Positions 44,305 through 53,617 of a stretch of 64,000 nucleotides of DNA are shown here, piece by piece (position 1 is the first letter of the stretch; each line of letters opens with the position of its first letter). Position numbers and translations under genes: made by a program. The stretch is from Solibacillus sp. FSL W7-1436 (GTDB lineage: Bacteria > Bacillota > Bacilli > Bacillales_A > Planococcaceae). The notes under the pieces were generated by a model. The model did no database searches. It was not told the DNA's origin and saw nothing but the letters and a program-made list of their open reading frames with translations. The stretch lies in contig NZ_JBBOWV010000001.1 in the NCBI RefSeq assembly GCF_038007305.1, positions 1,065,501-1,129,500 of the forward strand, written 5' to 3'.

Positions 44305-45789
44305 TTATTTAATCCCGCGCATTGCTTTAGAGATGATTGGTGAAATCAGAAGAATAATAACACCTAACACAACCGATAAACCACCTAATACACCGAAGTA
44401 AGTTGTTTCAGATACGATTCCGTAAACTCGAACTAACTGTGCGTTAATTGCTTGTGCAGCAGCTGAAGCTAGGAACCATAACGCCATTGTTTGTCCTGCG
44501 AATGCAGCTGGTGCCAATTTCGTTGTAGCTGATAGACCAACCGGTGATAGCAATAGCTCACCTAATACTAACAGGAAGATTGAGAATACAACCCAAAGTG
44601 GATTTACTAACGTATCTTCCGGAGTTAAAACGATTGCTGCGATCATTACGAAGAATGAAATACCTGCAAAGAATAAAGATAAAGCAAATTTCTTCGGAGT
44701 TGATGGTCCGCGATCCGCTAATTTCGTCCACATAAACGCAAACATTGGCGCTAGAACGATAATGAATAATGGATTGAATGACTGGAACCATGCAGCCGGA
44801 ATTTCAAAGCCCCATAAATTTAAGTTTGTACGTGTATCAATGAATGTTGCAATAACTGTTGAAGATTGTTCAGCAATTGCCCAGAACATTACCGCACAGA
44901 TGAATAATGGGATATATGCTAATAGACGAGATTTTTCGTCTGCATTTGTTTTTGGACTACGATACATATAAAGTATGAAAGCCGTAGGAATCATTACACC
45001 TAAGAATGTAATTAATAATGAGAAGTTTTCAATGCTTGCATATCCTTTTTGATAAGCTACAAAACCTAAAATTACAATAATTAAACCACCGATTGTGAAG
45101 TTACGAGTTGTCGTTTTCTTCTCTTTATCAGAAAGTGGATTTGGTGCTACAGAACCTGCTAAACCAAGGCTCTTTTGTGACATTAAGTAAACAACTAAAC
45201 CGATGAACATACCTACTGCAGCAACACTGAATCCTGCATGGAAGCCCCAATTTTTTTGGAATAAACCAACTAATAAAGGTGCCAGGAAACCACCCATGTT
45301 GATACCCATATAGAAAATTGAGAACCCTGAATCACGACGCGCATCATTTTCTGCATACAAGTCACCAACTACAGATGAAACGTTCGGCTTTAACAAACCA
45401 GTACCAATGATGATAAAGAACATCGATAAGTAAAGCGCTGTTACACCAAGCGGCAAGGCCAATAGGATATGACCTATCATAATTAATATTCCGCCATAGA
45501 ATATCGCCTTACGCATACCCGTAATACGGTCAGCGATCCATCCGCCGATAATACCTGACATGTAGATTAATGAACCGTAAATCGACATGATAATGTTAGC
45601 TTGCGTACGATCTAATCCTAAACCACCATCTTTAACTGCATAGTACATGTAGAATAATAGAATGGCACGCATACCATAATATGAAAAACGTTCCCAAAAC
45701 TCTGTAAAGAATAGTGTAAACAACCCTTTAGGTTGACCAACAAAACCAGTTTGAGGAACGGACTTCACGATTTCTTCTTTTGAATACAT
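44305..45789 (-). CDS. POT family proton-coupled di/tripeptide transporter
   Basis: 494 residues with 12-14 membrane helices. It carries the POT proton-coupling motif EFWERFSYYGMRAIL near residues 30-44, GGWIADRITGMRKAI, and FSIFYMGINMGGFLAPLLVG. DtpT-like carriers import di- and tripeptides with protons. The ATG start is at 45789. Monocistronic with an 18-bp terminator; upstream of the racemase operon, so peptide-derived amino acid use could link them, a weak inference. Confidence 0.92.
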   Translation of the reverse strand: MYSKEEIVKSVPQTGFVGQPKGLFTLFFTEFWERFSYYGMRAILLFYMYYAVKDGGLGLDRTQANIIMSIYGSLIYMSGIIGGWIADRITGMRKAIFYGGILIMIGHILLALPLGVTALYLSMFFIIIGTGLLKPNVSSVVGDLYAENDARRDSGFSIFYMGINMGGFLAPLLVGLFQKNWGFHAGFSVAAVGMFIGLVVYLMSQKSLGLAGSVAPNPLSDKEKKTTTRNFTIGGLIIVILGFVAYQKGYASIENFSLLITFLGVMIPTAFILYMYRSPKTNADEKSRLLAYIPLFICAVMFWAIAEQSSTVIATFIDTRTNLNLWGFEIPAAWFQSFNPLFIIVLAPMFAFMWTKLADRGPSTPKKFALSLFFAGISFFVMIAAIVLTPEDTLVNPLWVVFSIFLLVLGELLLSPVGLSATTKLAPAAFAGQTMALWFLASAAAQAINAQLVRVYGIVSETTYFGVLGGLSVVLGVIILLISPIISKAMRGIK

Positions 45790-46105
45790 TTGAAATCCTC
45801 CCGATTAATAAATATTCTGACAATAAACTTCGAGGTCTGTTGTCTGACATTTGAAATAATATACTTGAACACTTTAGCCTAATAGTTGATTAAAATCAAC
45901 AAATAATCAAAATGTTATAATTTTATGTTTTTTCGATATTTTCAGACAAATAAAGCAAATCATCACAACAGATTTTTGTATTATAAAACAATTACTTCAC
46001 TAAATAAATTATTTTGACTTTTCTTAAAGACAAAATTTTATTAAAAAATAAAAAAGCTAAAGTGCACTGTCATAAGCAACGTACTTTAGCTTTGTATTTC
46101 CTTCT
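45790..46105. other. 316-base intergenic region between the POT gene and hflX
   Basis: AT-rich, expected to hold the POT promoter. The hflX terminator is at 46047-46093. No other structure or open frame seen. Confidence 0.5.
46047..46093 (-). terminator. Intrinsic terminator after hflX
   Basis: AAAGCTAAAGT (46053-46063) and ACTTTAGCTTT (46083-46093) are perfect arms around 19 bases, with an A-rich run upstream on the plus strand. Confidence 0.8.
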
Positions 46106-47383
46106 TTATTTCACAACATAAATTTCATACTTTTGATAATCGGCTTCTTTAAGTTCAAGCGTTAATAATGTACCTTCTTCTTCATATGCGGTTTCAAGAA
46201 CGGTTGCCTGCTCATTTAAATAGGAAACAATTCCACCCTGATTATATGGAATAAGCATTTGACATGTAACATAATTAGCAAAAATCTGTTGCTTAATTTG
46301 CTGAAGCAACTCTTCCAGCCCTCTATCTTCCTTCGCAGAAAGCCAAATATTATCTCCGCTTACTAACGGATATTCCACATCGGCTAAGTCAGATTTATTG
46401 TATACATATATAGTAGGAATATTTTCAACATCAATCGCTTTTAATGTTTCATTCGTTACTTCCATCATAAAGCGGTATTCCTCATTTGAAACATCGACAA
46501 CATGCAGCAGGAGGTCGGATTCCCGGGCTTCTTCCAATGTCGACCGGAATGCTTTTACTAAATGATGCGGAAGTTTACTAACAAACCCAACCGTATCAGT
46601 CAGTAAAAAGGATTTATTGTCTTCCAGTTCAATATTACGGACCGAAGTTTCAAGTGTCGCGAACAACATATCCTTTTCAAATACTTGCTTCGTATCATCC
46701 TGGCCCGCTTTTGCAAGTAACTGGTTCATAATCGTGGACTTTCCTGCATTTGTATAACCTACAATTGATACGACAGGTACTGCATTTTTACGGCGTTGCT
46801 TCCGCTGTGTTTCACGCTGTTCTTTAACGGTTTCAAGCTCTTTCTTGATTTTCGAAATCTGATCTTCAATTTTACGTCGGTCAAGTTCAAGTTTTGTTTC
46901 CCCTGCCCCACGGTTTTTAAAGCCGCCTCCTGTTCCTCCCCCTTGACGGGACAGTGAAGCATGGAGCCCAACTAGTCGCGGCAGCATATACTGTAATTGA
47001 GCGAGCTCTACTTGTAATTGCGCTTCACGTGTTTTTGCGCGACGGCTGAAAATGTCTAAAATCAGCATTGTACGGTCTATTACTTTGCATTGTAAATCAC
47101 GTTCTAAATTACGGATTTGTGATGGCGAGAGTTCATCATTAAAAATAACGATGTTGGCATCTGTTTCATCAAAGAACGCCTTAATTTCTTCAATCTTTCC
47201 TGTACCTACATAATGTGAAGGGGTCACACGTTCCAGGTTTTGTGTCACCATGCCGACAATTTCCACATCTAAAGCTTGTGCTAAATTTGCCAACTCTTCC
47301 ATTGAGTAATCAAAATGCTCATCTTTTTGTAAATTGACGCCAACTAATATACCGCGTTCAATTAATACTTCAACATCTTTCAA
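46106..47383 (-). CDS. hflX: Ribosome-associated GTPase HflX
   Basis: 425 residues: an N-terminal nucleotide-binding-like domain, a coiled-coil linker rich in Lys/Glu with GGGTGGGFKNRGAGETKLELDRR, and a G domain with P-loop GYTNAGKST, DTVGF (G3) and YNKSD (G4). HflX splits stalled 70S ribosomes and helps recovery from stress. The start is TTG 47383 after AAGGAGG. It is divergent from the methyltransferase gene across a 219-base gap with an unusual structured element. Confidence 0.95.
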   Translation of the reverse strand: MKDVEVLIERGILVGVNLQKDEHFDYSMEELANLAQALDVEIVGMVTQNLERVTPSHYVGTGKIEEIKAFFDETDANIVIFNDELSPSQIRNLERDLQCKVIDRTMLILDIFSRRAKTREAQLQVELAQLQYMLPRLVGLHASLSRQGGGTGGGFKNRGAGETKLELDRRKIEDQISKIKKELETVKEQRETQRKQRRKNAVPVVSIVGYTNAGKSTIMNQLLAKAGQDDTKQVFEKDMLFATLETSVRNIELEDNKSFLLTDTVGFVSKLPHHLVKAFRSTLEEARESDLLLHVVDVSNEEYRFMMEVTNETLKAIDVENIPTIYVYNKSDLADVEYPLVSGDNIWLSAKEDRGLEELLQQIKQQIFANYVTCQMLIPYNQGGIVSYLNEQATVLETAYEEEGTLLTLELKEADYQKYEIYVVK

Positions 47384-47492
47384 ATTTTTGCCTCCTTGCT
47401 ACCATCTATAGTTTTTCCTCATCGTAACATACAATTCAAAAACCTGTACAATGACAACATATAAGCGCATTATGATACTATAAACACACATT

Positions 47493-47577
47493 GAGCCCCG
47501 GCGGATGTCACAGATTTTCTAAAGGAAATTTTTGAACAAATTCAAAAAATCCGGACGCCATTACGCCGAGGCGTAAT
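47493..47577. repeat. GC-rich structured intergenic element between hflX and the methyltransferase gene
   Basis: A stretch starting GAGCCCCGGCGGATG (from about 47493) contains the hairpin ATTTTTGAA/TTCAAAAAT (47528-47549) and the perfect palindrome ATTACGCC-GA-GGCGTAAT (47560-47577). It is much more GC-rich than the flanking DNA. The function is unknown; it may be an intergenic repeat family or an RNA leader. Confidence 0.5.
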
Positions 47578-47602
47578 TGATAAAAAAGAAAAGGCGGTTT
47601 TT

Positions 47603-48763
47603 ATGGAATTCGAACAAATGAAAGTGCAGCTTCATGCACTTATTTCTAATAAAACACTACTACAGGCAACTATTAGCCAGCCACGTCAAAAATCCAGTGA
47701 CTTAAAACGGGTCAAACTCAAGCCCGTAGAAATTCGCGGAGAATATATGATACAGCTGGAATATCAATATGAGCGCATTTTAAAGCATGAAAATATTACG
47801 ATTGAAGACTTAGCAGCAAAGCTCGATGCTCTTTTCGAACAGTTCCGTCAAGTACACGCCGAGTTTCAGGAGCAGACAGTACAAGTGCAGCTCTCGAAGA
47901 AAAACAAAGTGCTTTGGAAATCTGATCAAAATGCTACAACTAAACAAGTGAACTTATCCCATAACCGAAAAAAACAATATTTATTGGATGATTCCCGGAT
48001 TCATCCGTTTTTAGTCCGTTTAGGAGTGCAGTCGGAAGATGGAAAAATAAAGCAACAGAAATACGATAAGTTTAAACAAATCAATCGCTTTGTTGAATTT
48101 ATCGATGATTCTTTAGCCCATTTACCGAAAGACAAAACGATTCGCATACTAGATTTCGGTTCAGGTAAATCCTATTTAACATTTGCTTTGTATCATTATT
48201 TAAAAATTGAAAAGGGTCTTGATATACATGTCACAGGCCTTGATCTCAAAAAGGAAGTAATTGAGGAATGTAACCGGATTGCAGCAGATTTACAATATGA
48301 AGATCTGCAATTTTTAGTTGGGGATATTAATGACTTCAATGAAGAAACTGCTGTAGATATGGTTGTAACCCTCCATGCTTGTGATGTTGCGACGGATATG
48401 GCATTAGCCCGTGCAGTAAAATGGGGAGCGAAAGTTATTTTAAGTGTTCCTTGCTGTCAGCATGAGCTGAACCGTCAACTGCAGTCACCTGCATTATCGA
48501 TTATGACACAGCACGGTTTAGTGAAGGAGCGCTTTGCCGCATTAGCTACGGATTCAATTCGCGCAGAACTATTAACACTAGTCGGATATGATACTCAATT
48601 ATTGGAATTTATCGATATGGAAAACACGCCAAAGAATATTTTAATACGTGCTTATTTCACCGGGAAGAAGCCAACGAGTGAGCAGCGATTAAAGTATGAT
48701 GAATTTGTACGCTTTTTAAACGCAAAGCCATTTTTGGAAAACGAGCTGCAAAATTTACTATAA
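47603..48763 (+). CDS. Class I SAM-dependent methyltransferase, GSTCD/METTL25-like
   Basis: 386 residues. Residues about 1-140 form an N-terminal domain, and about 165-340 a Rossmann methyltransferase domain (IRILDFGSGKSYLTFALYHYL for SAM, VTGLDLKKEVIEECN, VVTLHACDVATDMAL). The ILSVPCCQHEL segment matches the PF13679 group. The substrate is unknown in Bacteria; nucleic acid or protein is possible. The start ATG follows AAAAGGCGG. Single gene. Confidence 0.85.
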   Translation: MEFEQMKVQLHALISNKTLLQATISQPRQKSSDLKRVKLKPVEIRGEYMIQLEYQYERILKHENITIEDLAAKLDALFEQFRQVHAEFQEQTVQVQLSKKNKVLWKSDQNATTKQVNLSHNRKKQYLLDDSRIHPFLVRLGVQSEDGKIKQQKYDKFKQINRFVEFIDDSLAHLPKDKTIRILDFGSGKSYLTFALYHYLKIEKGLDIHVTGLDLKKEVIEECNRIAADLQYEDLQFLVGDINDFNEETAVDMVVTLHACDVATDMALARAVKWGAKVILSVPCCQHELNRQLQSPALSIMTQHGLVKERFAALATDSIRAELLTLVGYDTQLLEFIDMENTPKNILIRAYFTGKKPTSEQRLKYDEFVRFLNAKPFLENELQNLL

Positions 48764-48968
48764 TAACAAAACACTTTTCTCGTTAATGTGCATTTTTTCT
48801 ACATTTTGACCAAAAATATTTGCTTATCCGCTTTTTTCTTTTGTTACAGAATTGTAAAGATTGATAAGGTTAGAGCGAAATTTGTATAGATTTTTTTAAG
48901 TTTTTGTTATGATAATTGAGGTTAATTTTTAAAATTATTTTAATTATATATATTCAGGAGGCAATTCC

Positions 48969-49589
48969 ATGTTTAGTTCAAAGAAGCAAGATCCGTTTTT
49001 CTCAGCCTTGTTAAAAATTGCTGAAAATATGCGTGAAGGTATTCACTATGCTAATGATTTCCGCATAGAAACGGTTGCAGATCTAAAGGAAATAAGCATT
49101 CGTATGAAGCAATACGAAACAGCAGGTGATAAATTAATTCATGAATTAATCGTCATGCTTAATAAATCATTTATGACACCAATTGAGCGTGAAGATATTT
49201 TATCATTAGCAATTCGTATGGATGATGTGTTAGATGGTGCAGAAGGTACGATTGCACATTTCGAAATGTTTTCATTAACAGAAATCGATGAATCGATGCG
49301 TGATTTCCTAGCCTATATCGCCAAATCTACTGATGAAATCGTAAAAGCGATGGAACTGTTAAACAAAAAAGATCTTGTTGGAATGCGCCAACACGCAATT
49401 TTAATTAAAGATTATGAACGTGAATGTGATGAAGTATTACGATCTTCTATTAAAAAGCTGTTTTTAAATGAAAAAGATCCTATTCGTCTAATTAAATTCA
49501 AGGATATTTATGAGCAGTTAGAAGAAATTGCCGACTACTGTCAAACAGTTGCTAACACAATCGAAACAATCATTATGCGTAATGCGTAA
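48969..49589 (+). CDS. DUF47 (PhoU-like) protein
   Basis: 206 residues, all helical, of the DUF47/TIGR00153 family, which is a PhoU relative. Family features are the acidic heptads DYERECDEVLRSS and EQLEEIADYCQTVANTIE. It lies 19 bases upstream of the Pit phosphate transporter gene, the standard ykaA-pit arrangement, and presumably tunes that transporter. AGGAGG precedes the ATG. Confidence 0.93.
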   Translation: MFSSKKQDPFFSALLKIAENMREGIHYANDFRIETVADLKEISIRMKQYETAGDKLIHELIVMLNKSFMTPIEREDILSLAIRMDDVLDGAEGTIAHFEMFSLTEIDESMRDFLAYIAKSTDEIVKAMELLNKKDLVGMRQHAILIKDYERECDEVLRSSIKKLFLNEKDPIRLIKFKDIYEQLEEIADYCQTVANTIETIIMRNA

Positions 49590-49608
49590 TTAATGAGGAG
49601 TCCTTTTA

Positions 49609-50625
49609 ATGAATACACTACTTATCATTACTGTCCTAGTAGTCTTTTTTGCTCTTGCATTTGACTTCATTAATGGTTTTCATGATACGGCAAATGCCAT
49701 CGCAACATCCGTTTCAACACGTGCGCTACCTCCTCGAGTAGCGGTAATCATGGCTGCGTTTATGAATTTCTTGGGTGCCATTACATTCGTAGGTGTAGCA
49801 AAGGCGATTGCGTCAGATATTGTCGACCCATTTGCATTATCTACACCTGATGCACCATTAATCGGTACTGTTGTTATTTTGGCCGCTCTATTATCGGCGA
49901 TCACTTGGAACTTAGTCACTTGGTATTTTGGAATTCCATCAAGTTCTTCTCATACACTGATCGGTTCGATTGCGGGTGCTGCCATTGCGGCATCTGGAAT
50001 CGGGGTTTTAAACTATAGCGGATTCACAAAAATCATCATTGCTTTATTAGCATCGCCAATCATCGCGATTTGTGCCGGTTATATTATGATGACAATAATG
50101 AAATTCATTTTTAAGAATATGAACCTATATAAAACAAATAAAGGTTTCCGTATTATGCAGATTTTCACTGCAGCAATTCAATCTTTTACCCACGGTACAA
50201 ACGATGCTCAAAAGGCAATGGGTATTATTACGATGGCACTTATTGCAGCGAATTTGCAGACAACGGATGATGTACAAGGCTGGGTGCGTTTTGCCTGTGC
50301 TTTAGCAATGGGTCTTGGTACTTCAATCGGCGGTTATAAGATCATTAAAACAGTCGGCGGCAAAATCATGAAAATTCGCCCTGTAAATGGTGCTGCTGCA
50401 GATCTTGCATCCGCATCCATCATTTTCGGTGCGACATTAATTCACTTGCCTGTATCAACAACACATGTTATTTCTTCTGCAATCATGGGTGTCGGTTCTG
50501 CTCAAAATGTAAAAGGCGTAAACTGGGGTATGGCTCGTAAAATTGTTACAACATGGATTATTACAATGCCTATTTCTGCTGTCATGGCAGCAATTATTTA
50601 TTCAGTATTAAATCTATTCTTTTAG
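49609..50625 (+). CDS. pit: Low-affinity inorganic phosphate transporter Pit
   Basis: 338 residues with about ten helices. It carries both PiT signature repeats: FDFINGFHDTANAIATSVSTR at the N-terminus, and GTNDAQKAMGIITMA with HLPVSTTHVISSAIMGVG in the C-terminal half. It imports phosphate, probably as a metal-phosphate complex with protons. Second gene of the DUF47-pit operon. Confidence 0.95.
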   Translation: MNTLLIITVLVVFFALAFDFINGFHDTANAIATSVSTRALPPRVAVIMAAFMNFLGAITFVGVAKAIASDIVDPFALSTPDAPLIGTVVILAALLSAITWNLVTWYFGIPSSSSHTLIGSIAGAAIAASGIGVLNYSGFTKIIIALLASPIIAICAGYIMMTIMKFIFKNMNLYKTNKGFRIMQIFTAAIQSFTHGTNDAQKAMGIITMALIAANLQTTDDVQGWVRFACALAMGLGTSIGGYKIIKTVGGKIMKIRPVNGAAADLASASIIFGATLIHLPVSTTHVISSAIMGVGSAQNVKGVNWGMARKIVTTWIITMPISAVMAAIIYSVLNLFF

Positions 50626-50733
50626 TAAAGAGGACAGGTATGTTTCGAAAGTTTTTTCGGACAAACCTCCCTCTTTTCTTTTTTTCTACGAATCCATTAC
50701 ACTGTAATTATGGAAAAGGAAAGGCGGTAATTT

Positions 50734-52851
50734 ATGAAACAGTTCGCAGCATTCATTACAAAATACGCAAAACCGATTGTGGTACTATGGTGCGCACTTT
50801 TGGTTGTTCTAGCATTCTTTGCACTTCAACTTCCTTCTAAACTGCAAGGGGATGGGTTTTTCTATGATGGCGACCACTCGTATGTAACGAACGAGCTATC
50901 CGATACATTCGATTTACCCGCAAAAACGATTTTTGTCCTGTTTAAAAATAAAACGGATGAGGAAATTTCATCTGCACTTGAAAGTCTGGAAACAATTGGA
51001 GAAATTCAAACAATCACATCTCCTGTAGGTGTCGAAGAATTAAATAAAGAAGGTTATGCCTATGGAATGCTGGAGTTTGATAATTCGGTGGATGATTACT
51101 TCCCGATTATTGATGAGCTTCGTGAAAAGCTCGGCGAAAATAATGGCATTTCCATTACCGGTGAACCGGTTATTTCAAAGGATATTAATGTCGCCAGTCA
51201 AAATGACTTAATTAAAGCGGAAACGATTGGTCTTCCGATTGCATTAATCGTTTTACTGCTGGCATTCGGTACGATCGTAGCTTCTTTACTGCCAATTTTA
51301 GTAGGTGGGGCAACGGTTGTCATCACACTTGGTTTATTGGCTCTTTTAGGAGACAATGTGAACTTATCGATTTTCGTATTAAATATCGTCCCAATGCTCG
51401 GATTGGCTTTAAGTATTGATTTTGCATTGCTCCTTATAAACCGTTACCGTGAAGAACGCAATACACAATCGATTGAGCAGTCAGTTCAAATTGCAATCCA
51501 GACAGCCGGACGATCGATTATCTTTTCAGCGCTCTGTGTCATGATCGGTCTTGGCGCAATGATCGTAATCGATGTCGAAATCTTCATGAATATCGCACTT
51601 GGCGGATCAATTGTCGTGTTGTTGGCTGTCTTAACAGGTATTACCCTTTTACCGGCAACATTGATGCTTCTTGGTGACCGTTTAAATAAAGGACGTGTTT
51701 TCCGTATCAAACCGACTGCCTCCCGCTGGCAGAAGTTTGCTGCCTTTGTCATGAAACGACCTGTCACAATTATTGTTGTGGCCATCATCGTGCTATGTAT
51801 TGCAATGGTGCCGATCAAAGATATCGAGTTAACGATTCCTTCTACGGAATCATTGCCTGAATCCTATGAGTCACGCCAAACATTTGATACGCTCGATGAA
51901 CAGTTCGGGCTTGCCGATAATACACCGGTATTCCTTCTGGCAGAACATGAAGATGCCGAAGCTTGGGATACGACAGAAGGCCGCGAGAAGATATTCGATA
52001 TTCAGCAGCAGCTGTTGGATGACCCGCTTGTCGATCGTGTAACATCAATGTTTACTGTAGCCAATATTGATTCCGTTGAAATGTGGGAAATGGCAAACAG
52101 CAACCCGCAAGCACCTGGTGCACTGGATGAAGTGGCGGAAAACTTTATTCAGGAAGACAAAATGTATATGGTCGCTTATTTAGATGCTGAAGGTTCTTCA
52201 TTTGAAGCTCAGGATTTTGTACGCGACTGGAGCGAAAAAGACTTGGGCGTCAATTTCGCCTTATCCGGTCAAGCGAAATTCAATCAGGAAATTTTCGATG
52301 AAATTGCCGGTAAAGTACTCATTGCCATAGCAATCATCATTGTATCTACCTTCTTTATTTTAATGATTGCGTTCCGTTCGATTTTAATTCCGTTGAAAGC
52401 GATTCTGATGAATATTCTTGGTTTGGGTGCGACGTTCGGTATTCTTGTATACATTTTCCAGTATGGCCATTTCGGTTTGGAAGCGACGACAATTGTATTG
52501 ATTATTCCGGTGCTGACCTTCTGCTTAGTGTTCGGCTTAAGTATGGACTATGAAGTATTTTTAATCTCCCGTATTCAGGAAGAATATTTAAAAGGGGCAA
52601 CTAATACGAAGGCAACGGTCGATGGACTTGTCTCTACAAGTAAGATTATTACATCGGCAGCGCTTATTATGATTGTCATTACAGGCGCATTTGCCTTTAC
52701 GGATGTTATGCCCGTGAAGCAGATTGGAGTCGGTATTGCGATCGCGATTGCCATCGATGCCACAATCATCCGGTTGATGCTCGTCCCAAGTTTCATGAAG
52801 CTGTTTGGCGACTGGAACTGGTGGCTGCCTTTTAAGAAGAATACGAGATAG
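50734..52851 (+). CDS. MMPL/RND-family membrane transporter
   Basis: 705 residues: two repeats of an extracytoplasmic domain after TM1 and after TM7, with six-helix blocks after each. It shows LGLALSIDFALLLINRYREER in the first half and FGLSMDYEVFLISRIQEEYLKG in the second, the MMPL signature with proton-relay Asp. Such proteins export lipids or drugs. AAAGGCGG precedes the ATG. Its transcript ends at the 12-bp terminator at 52863-52903. Confidence 0.9.
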   Translation: MKQFAAFITKYAKPIVVLWCALLVVLAFFALQLPSKLQGDGFFYDGDHSYVTNELSDTFDLPAKTIFVLFKNKTDEEISSALESLETIGEIQTITSPVGVEELNKEGYAYGMLEFDNSVDDYFPIIDELREKLGENNGISITGEPVISKDINVASQNDLIKAETIGLPIALIVLLLAFGTIVASLLPILVGGATVVITLGLLALLGDNVNLSIFVLNIVPMLGLALSIDFALLLINRYREERNTQSIEQSVQIAIQTAGRSIIFSALCVMIGLGAMIVIDVEIFMNIALGGSIVVLLAVLTGITLLPATLMLLGDRLNKGRVFRIKPTASRWQKFAAFVMKRPVTIIVVAIIVLCIAMVPIKDIELTIPSTESLPESYESRQTFDTLDEQFGLADNTPVFLLAEHEDAEAWDTTEGREKIFDIQQQLLDDPLVDRVTSMFTVANIDSVEMWEMANSNPQAPGALDEVAENFIQEDKMYMVAYLDAEGSSFEAQDFVRDWSEKDLGVNFALSGQAKFNQEIFDEIAGKVLIAIAIIIVSTFFILMIAFRSILIPLKAILMNILGLGATFGILVYIFQYGHFGLEATTIVLIIPVLTFCLVFGLSMDYEVFLISRIQEEYLKGATNTKATVDGLVSTSKIITSAALIMIVITGAFAFTDVMPVKQIGVGIAIAIAIDATIIRLMLVPSFMKLFGDWNWWLPFKKNTR

Positions 52852-52862
52852 TGATCAATAAT

Positions 52863-52903
52863 AGTCGTCCGGCCTGGTGAAAATGGGCTGGGCGGCTGTT
52901 TTT
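52863..52903 (+). terminator. Intrinsic terminator after the MMPL gene
   Basis: AGTCGTCCGGCC (52863-52874) pairs with GGCTGGGCGGCT (52886-52897) over 12 positions including G:U pairs, followed by five T. Confidence 0.85.
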
Positions 52904-52925
52904 AATTCTGTTACTTAGAAATTGT

Positions 52926-53137
52926 GGTGAGACGATTGAGGTTTCTTTCAATTAGAGAGGTATCGGTTGAACGATCTTGAGTTTATTAGAACTTTTACCG
53001 GGGTTATTAGAAGAAGTTGTGTGGTTATTAGAACTTCCGCCACTTTTATTAGAAACTCGGGTGAAACGGTTGACGGTTAAACTGCTTTTCCTTTCAATTG
53101 TGGGAGCCCGGGTGGCCGGTCTTGATTTTATTAGAAC
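52926..53137. repeat. Duplicated leader before each TATTAGAA array
   Basis: GGTGAGACGATTGAGG (52926-52941) and GGTGAAACGGTTGACG (53060-53075) are alike. Each is followed by CTTTCAATT (52945-52953, 53091-53099) and then, 38 or 37 bases further on, by the first TTATTAGAAC of an array (52983, 53128), with TCTTGA just before it. The second copy has 12 extra bases in the middle. Confidence 0.65.
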
Positions 53138-53302
53138 ATCTCGCGCATATATTAGAACAACTTGGTGCGATATTAGCACATCCGCCCCCGATATTAGAAA
53201 ATCTCGAACACTTATTAGCACATTGGACAAAGATATTAGAAAATCGCACTTTTATTAGAACATTTTAAAATATATTAGAACATTCCACCTGTTTATTAGA
53301 AA
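52983..53302. repeat. 21-bp periodic TATTAGAA repeat arrays
   Basis: Thirteen copies of WTATTAGMAN start at 52983, 53004, 53025, 53046, then 53128, 53149, 53170, 53191, 53212, 53233, 53252, 53272, 53293. Spacing is 21 bp except for two steps (19 and 20). The 11 bases between cores vary. The arrays have 4 and 9 units. The region lies between the MMPL terminator and the convergent small gene at 53373. Long frames on both strands across it are by-products of the 21-bp (seven-codon) period. Confidence 0.85.
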
Positions 53303-53332
53303 ACAACAACCTCCCAGCGCCAAAACACAAAC

Positions 53333-53373
53333 AATAATCCCCCTCACCAGTATGCCGGCGAAGGGGGATTATT
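53333..53373. terminator. Strong hairpin between the repeat arrays and the gene at 53373
   Basis: AATAATCCCCCT (53333-53344) and AGGGGGATTATT (53362-53373) are perfect 12-bp arms around 17 bases. It probably ends the minus-strand transcript and may also isolate the repeat region. Confidence 0.75.
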
Positions 53374-53597
53374 TAACCTATATTCAACTGTTCCTCAACC
53401 GGAAGCATAACTGAATTTACATCGCTCAACTCTTCACTTTTGTTCAACTCGATTTGTTTCGGGTCTTTCGGTTCCCACAACATGTAAAATACTTGAATTA
53501 CAATGACAATAGCAATGGATACTACTAAAATTGTACCGATGATAATTTTGACCATTTTATTTCCGGACATTTCCTTCGATGAATTCTGTTGTGTCAT
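53373..53597 (-). CDS. Small single-pass membrane protein
   Basis: 74 residues: a short polar N-terminus, one helix of about 25 residues (KIIIGTILVVSIAIVIVIQVFY) and an acidic 30-residue tail outside or inside the membrane. GAGGG lies 10 bases before the ATG. The gene follows an unknown 155-residue gene by 20 bases and is probably co-transcribed with it. Not recognised. Confidence 0.65.
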   Translation of the reverse strand: MTQQNSSKEMSGNKMVKIIIGTILVVSIAIVIVIQVFYMLWEPKDPKQIELNKSEELSDVNSVMLPVEEQLNIG

Positions 53598-53617
53598 ACT
53601 TCGATTCCCTCACTTAT

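Noticed and set aside
52952-53258. Overlapping open frames of about 92 residues on both strands
   Set aside because: They are made by the 21-bp (seven-codon) repeats, giving heptads such as VLIS; the frames have no ribosome binding site and low-complexity content.
52983-53302. CRISPR array
   Set aside because: The repeated core is only 8-10 bases, spacers are about 11 bases, and there are no cas genes nearby.
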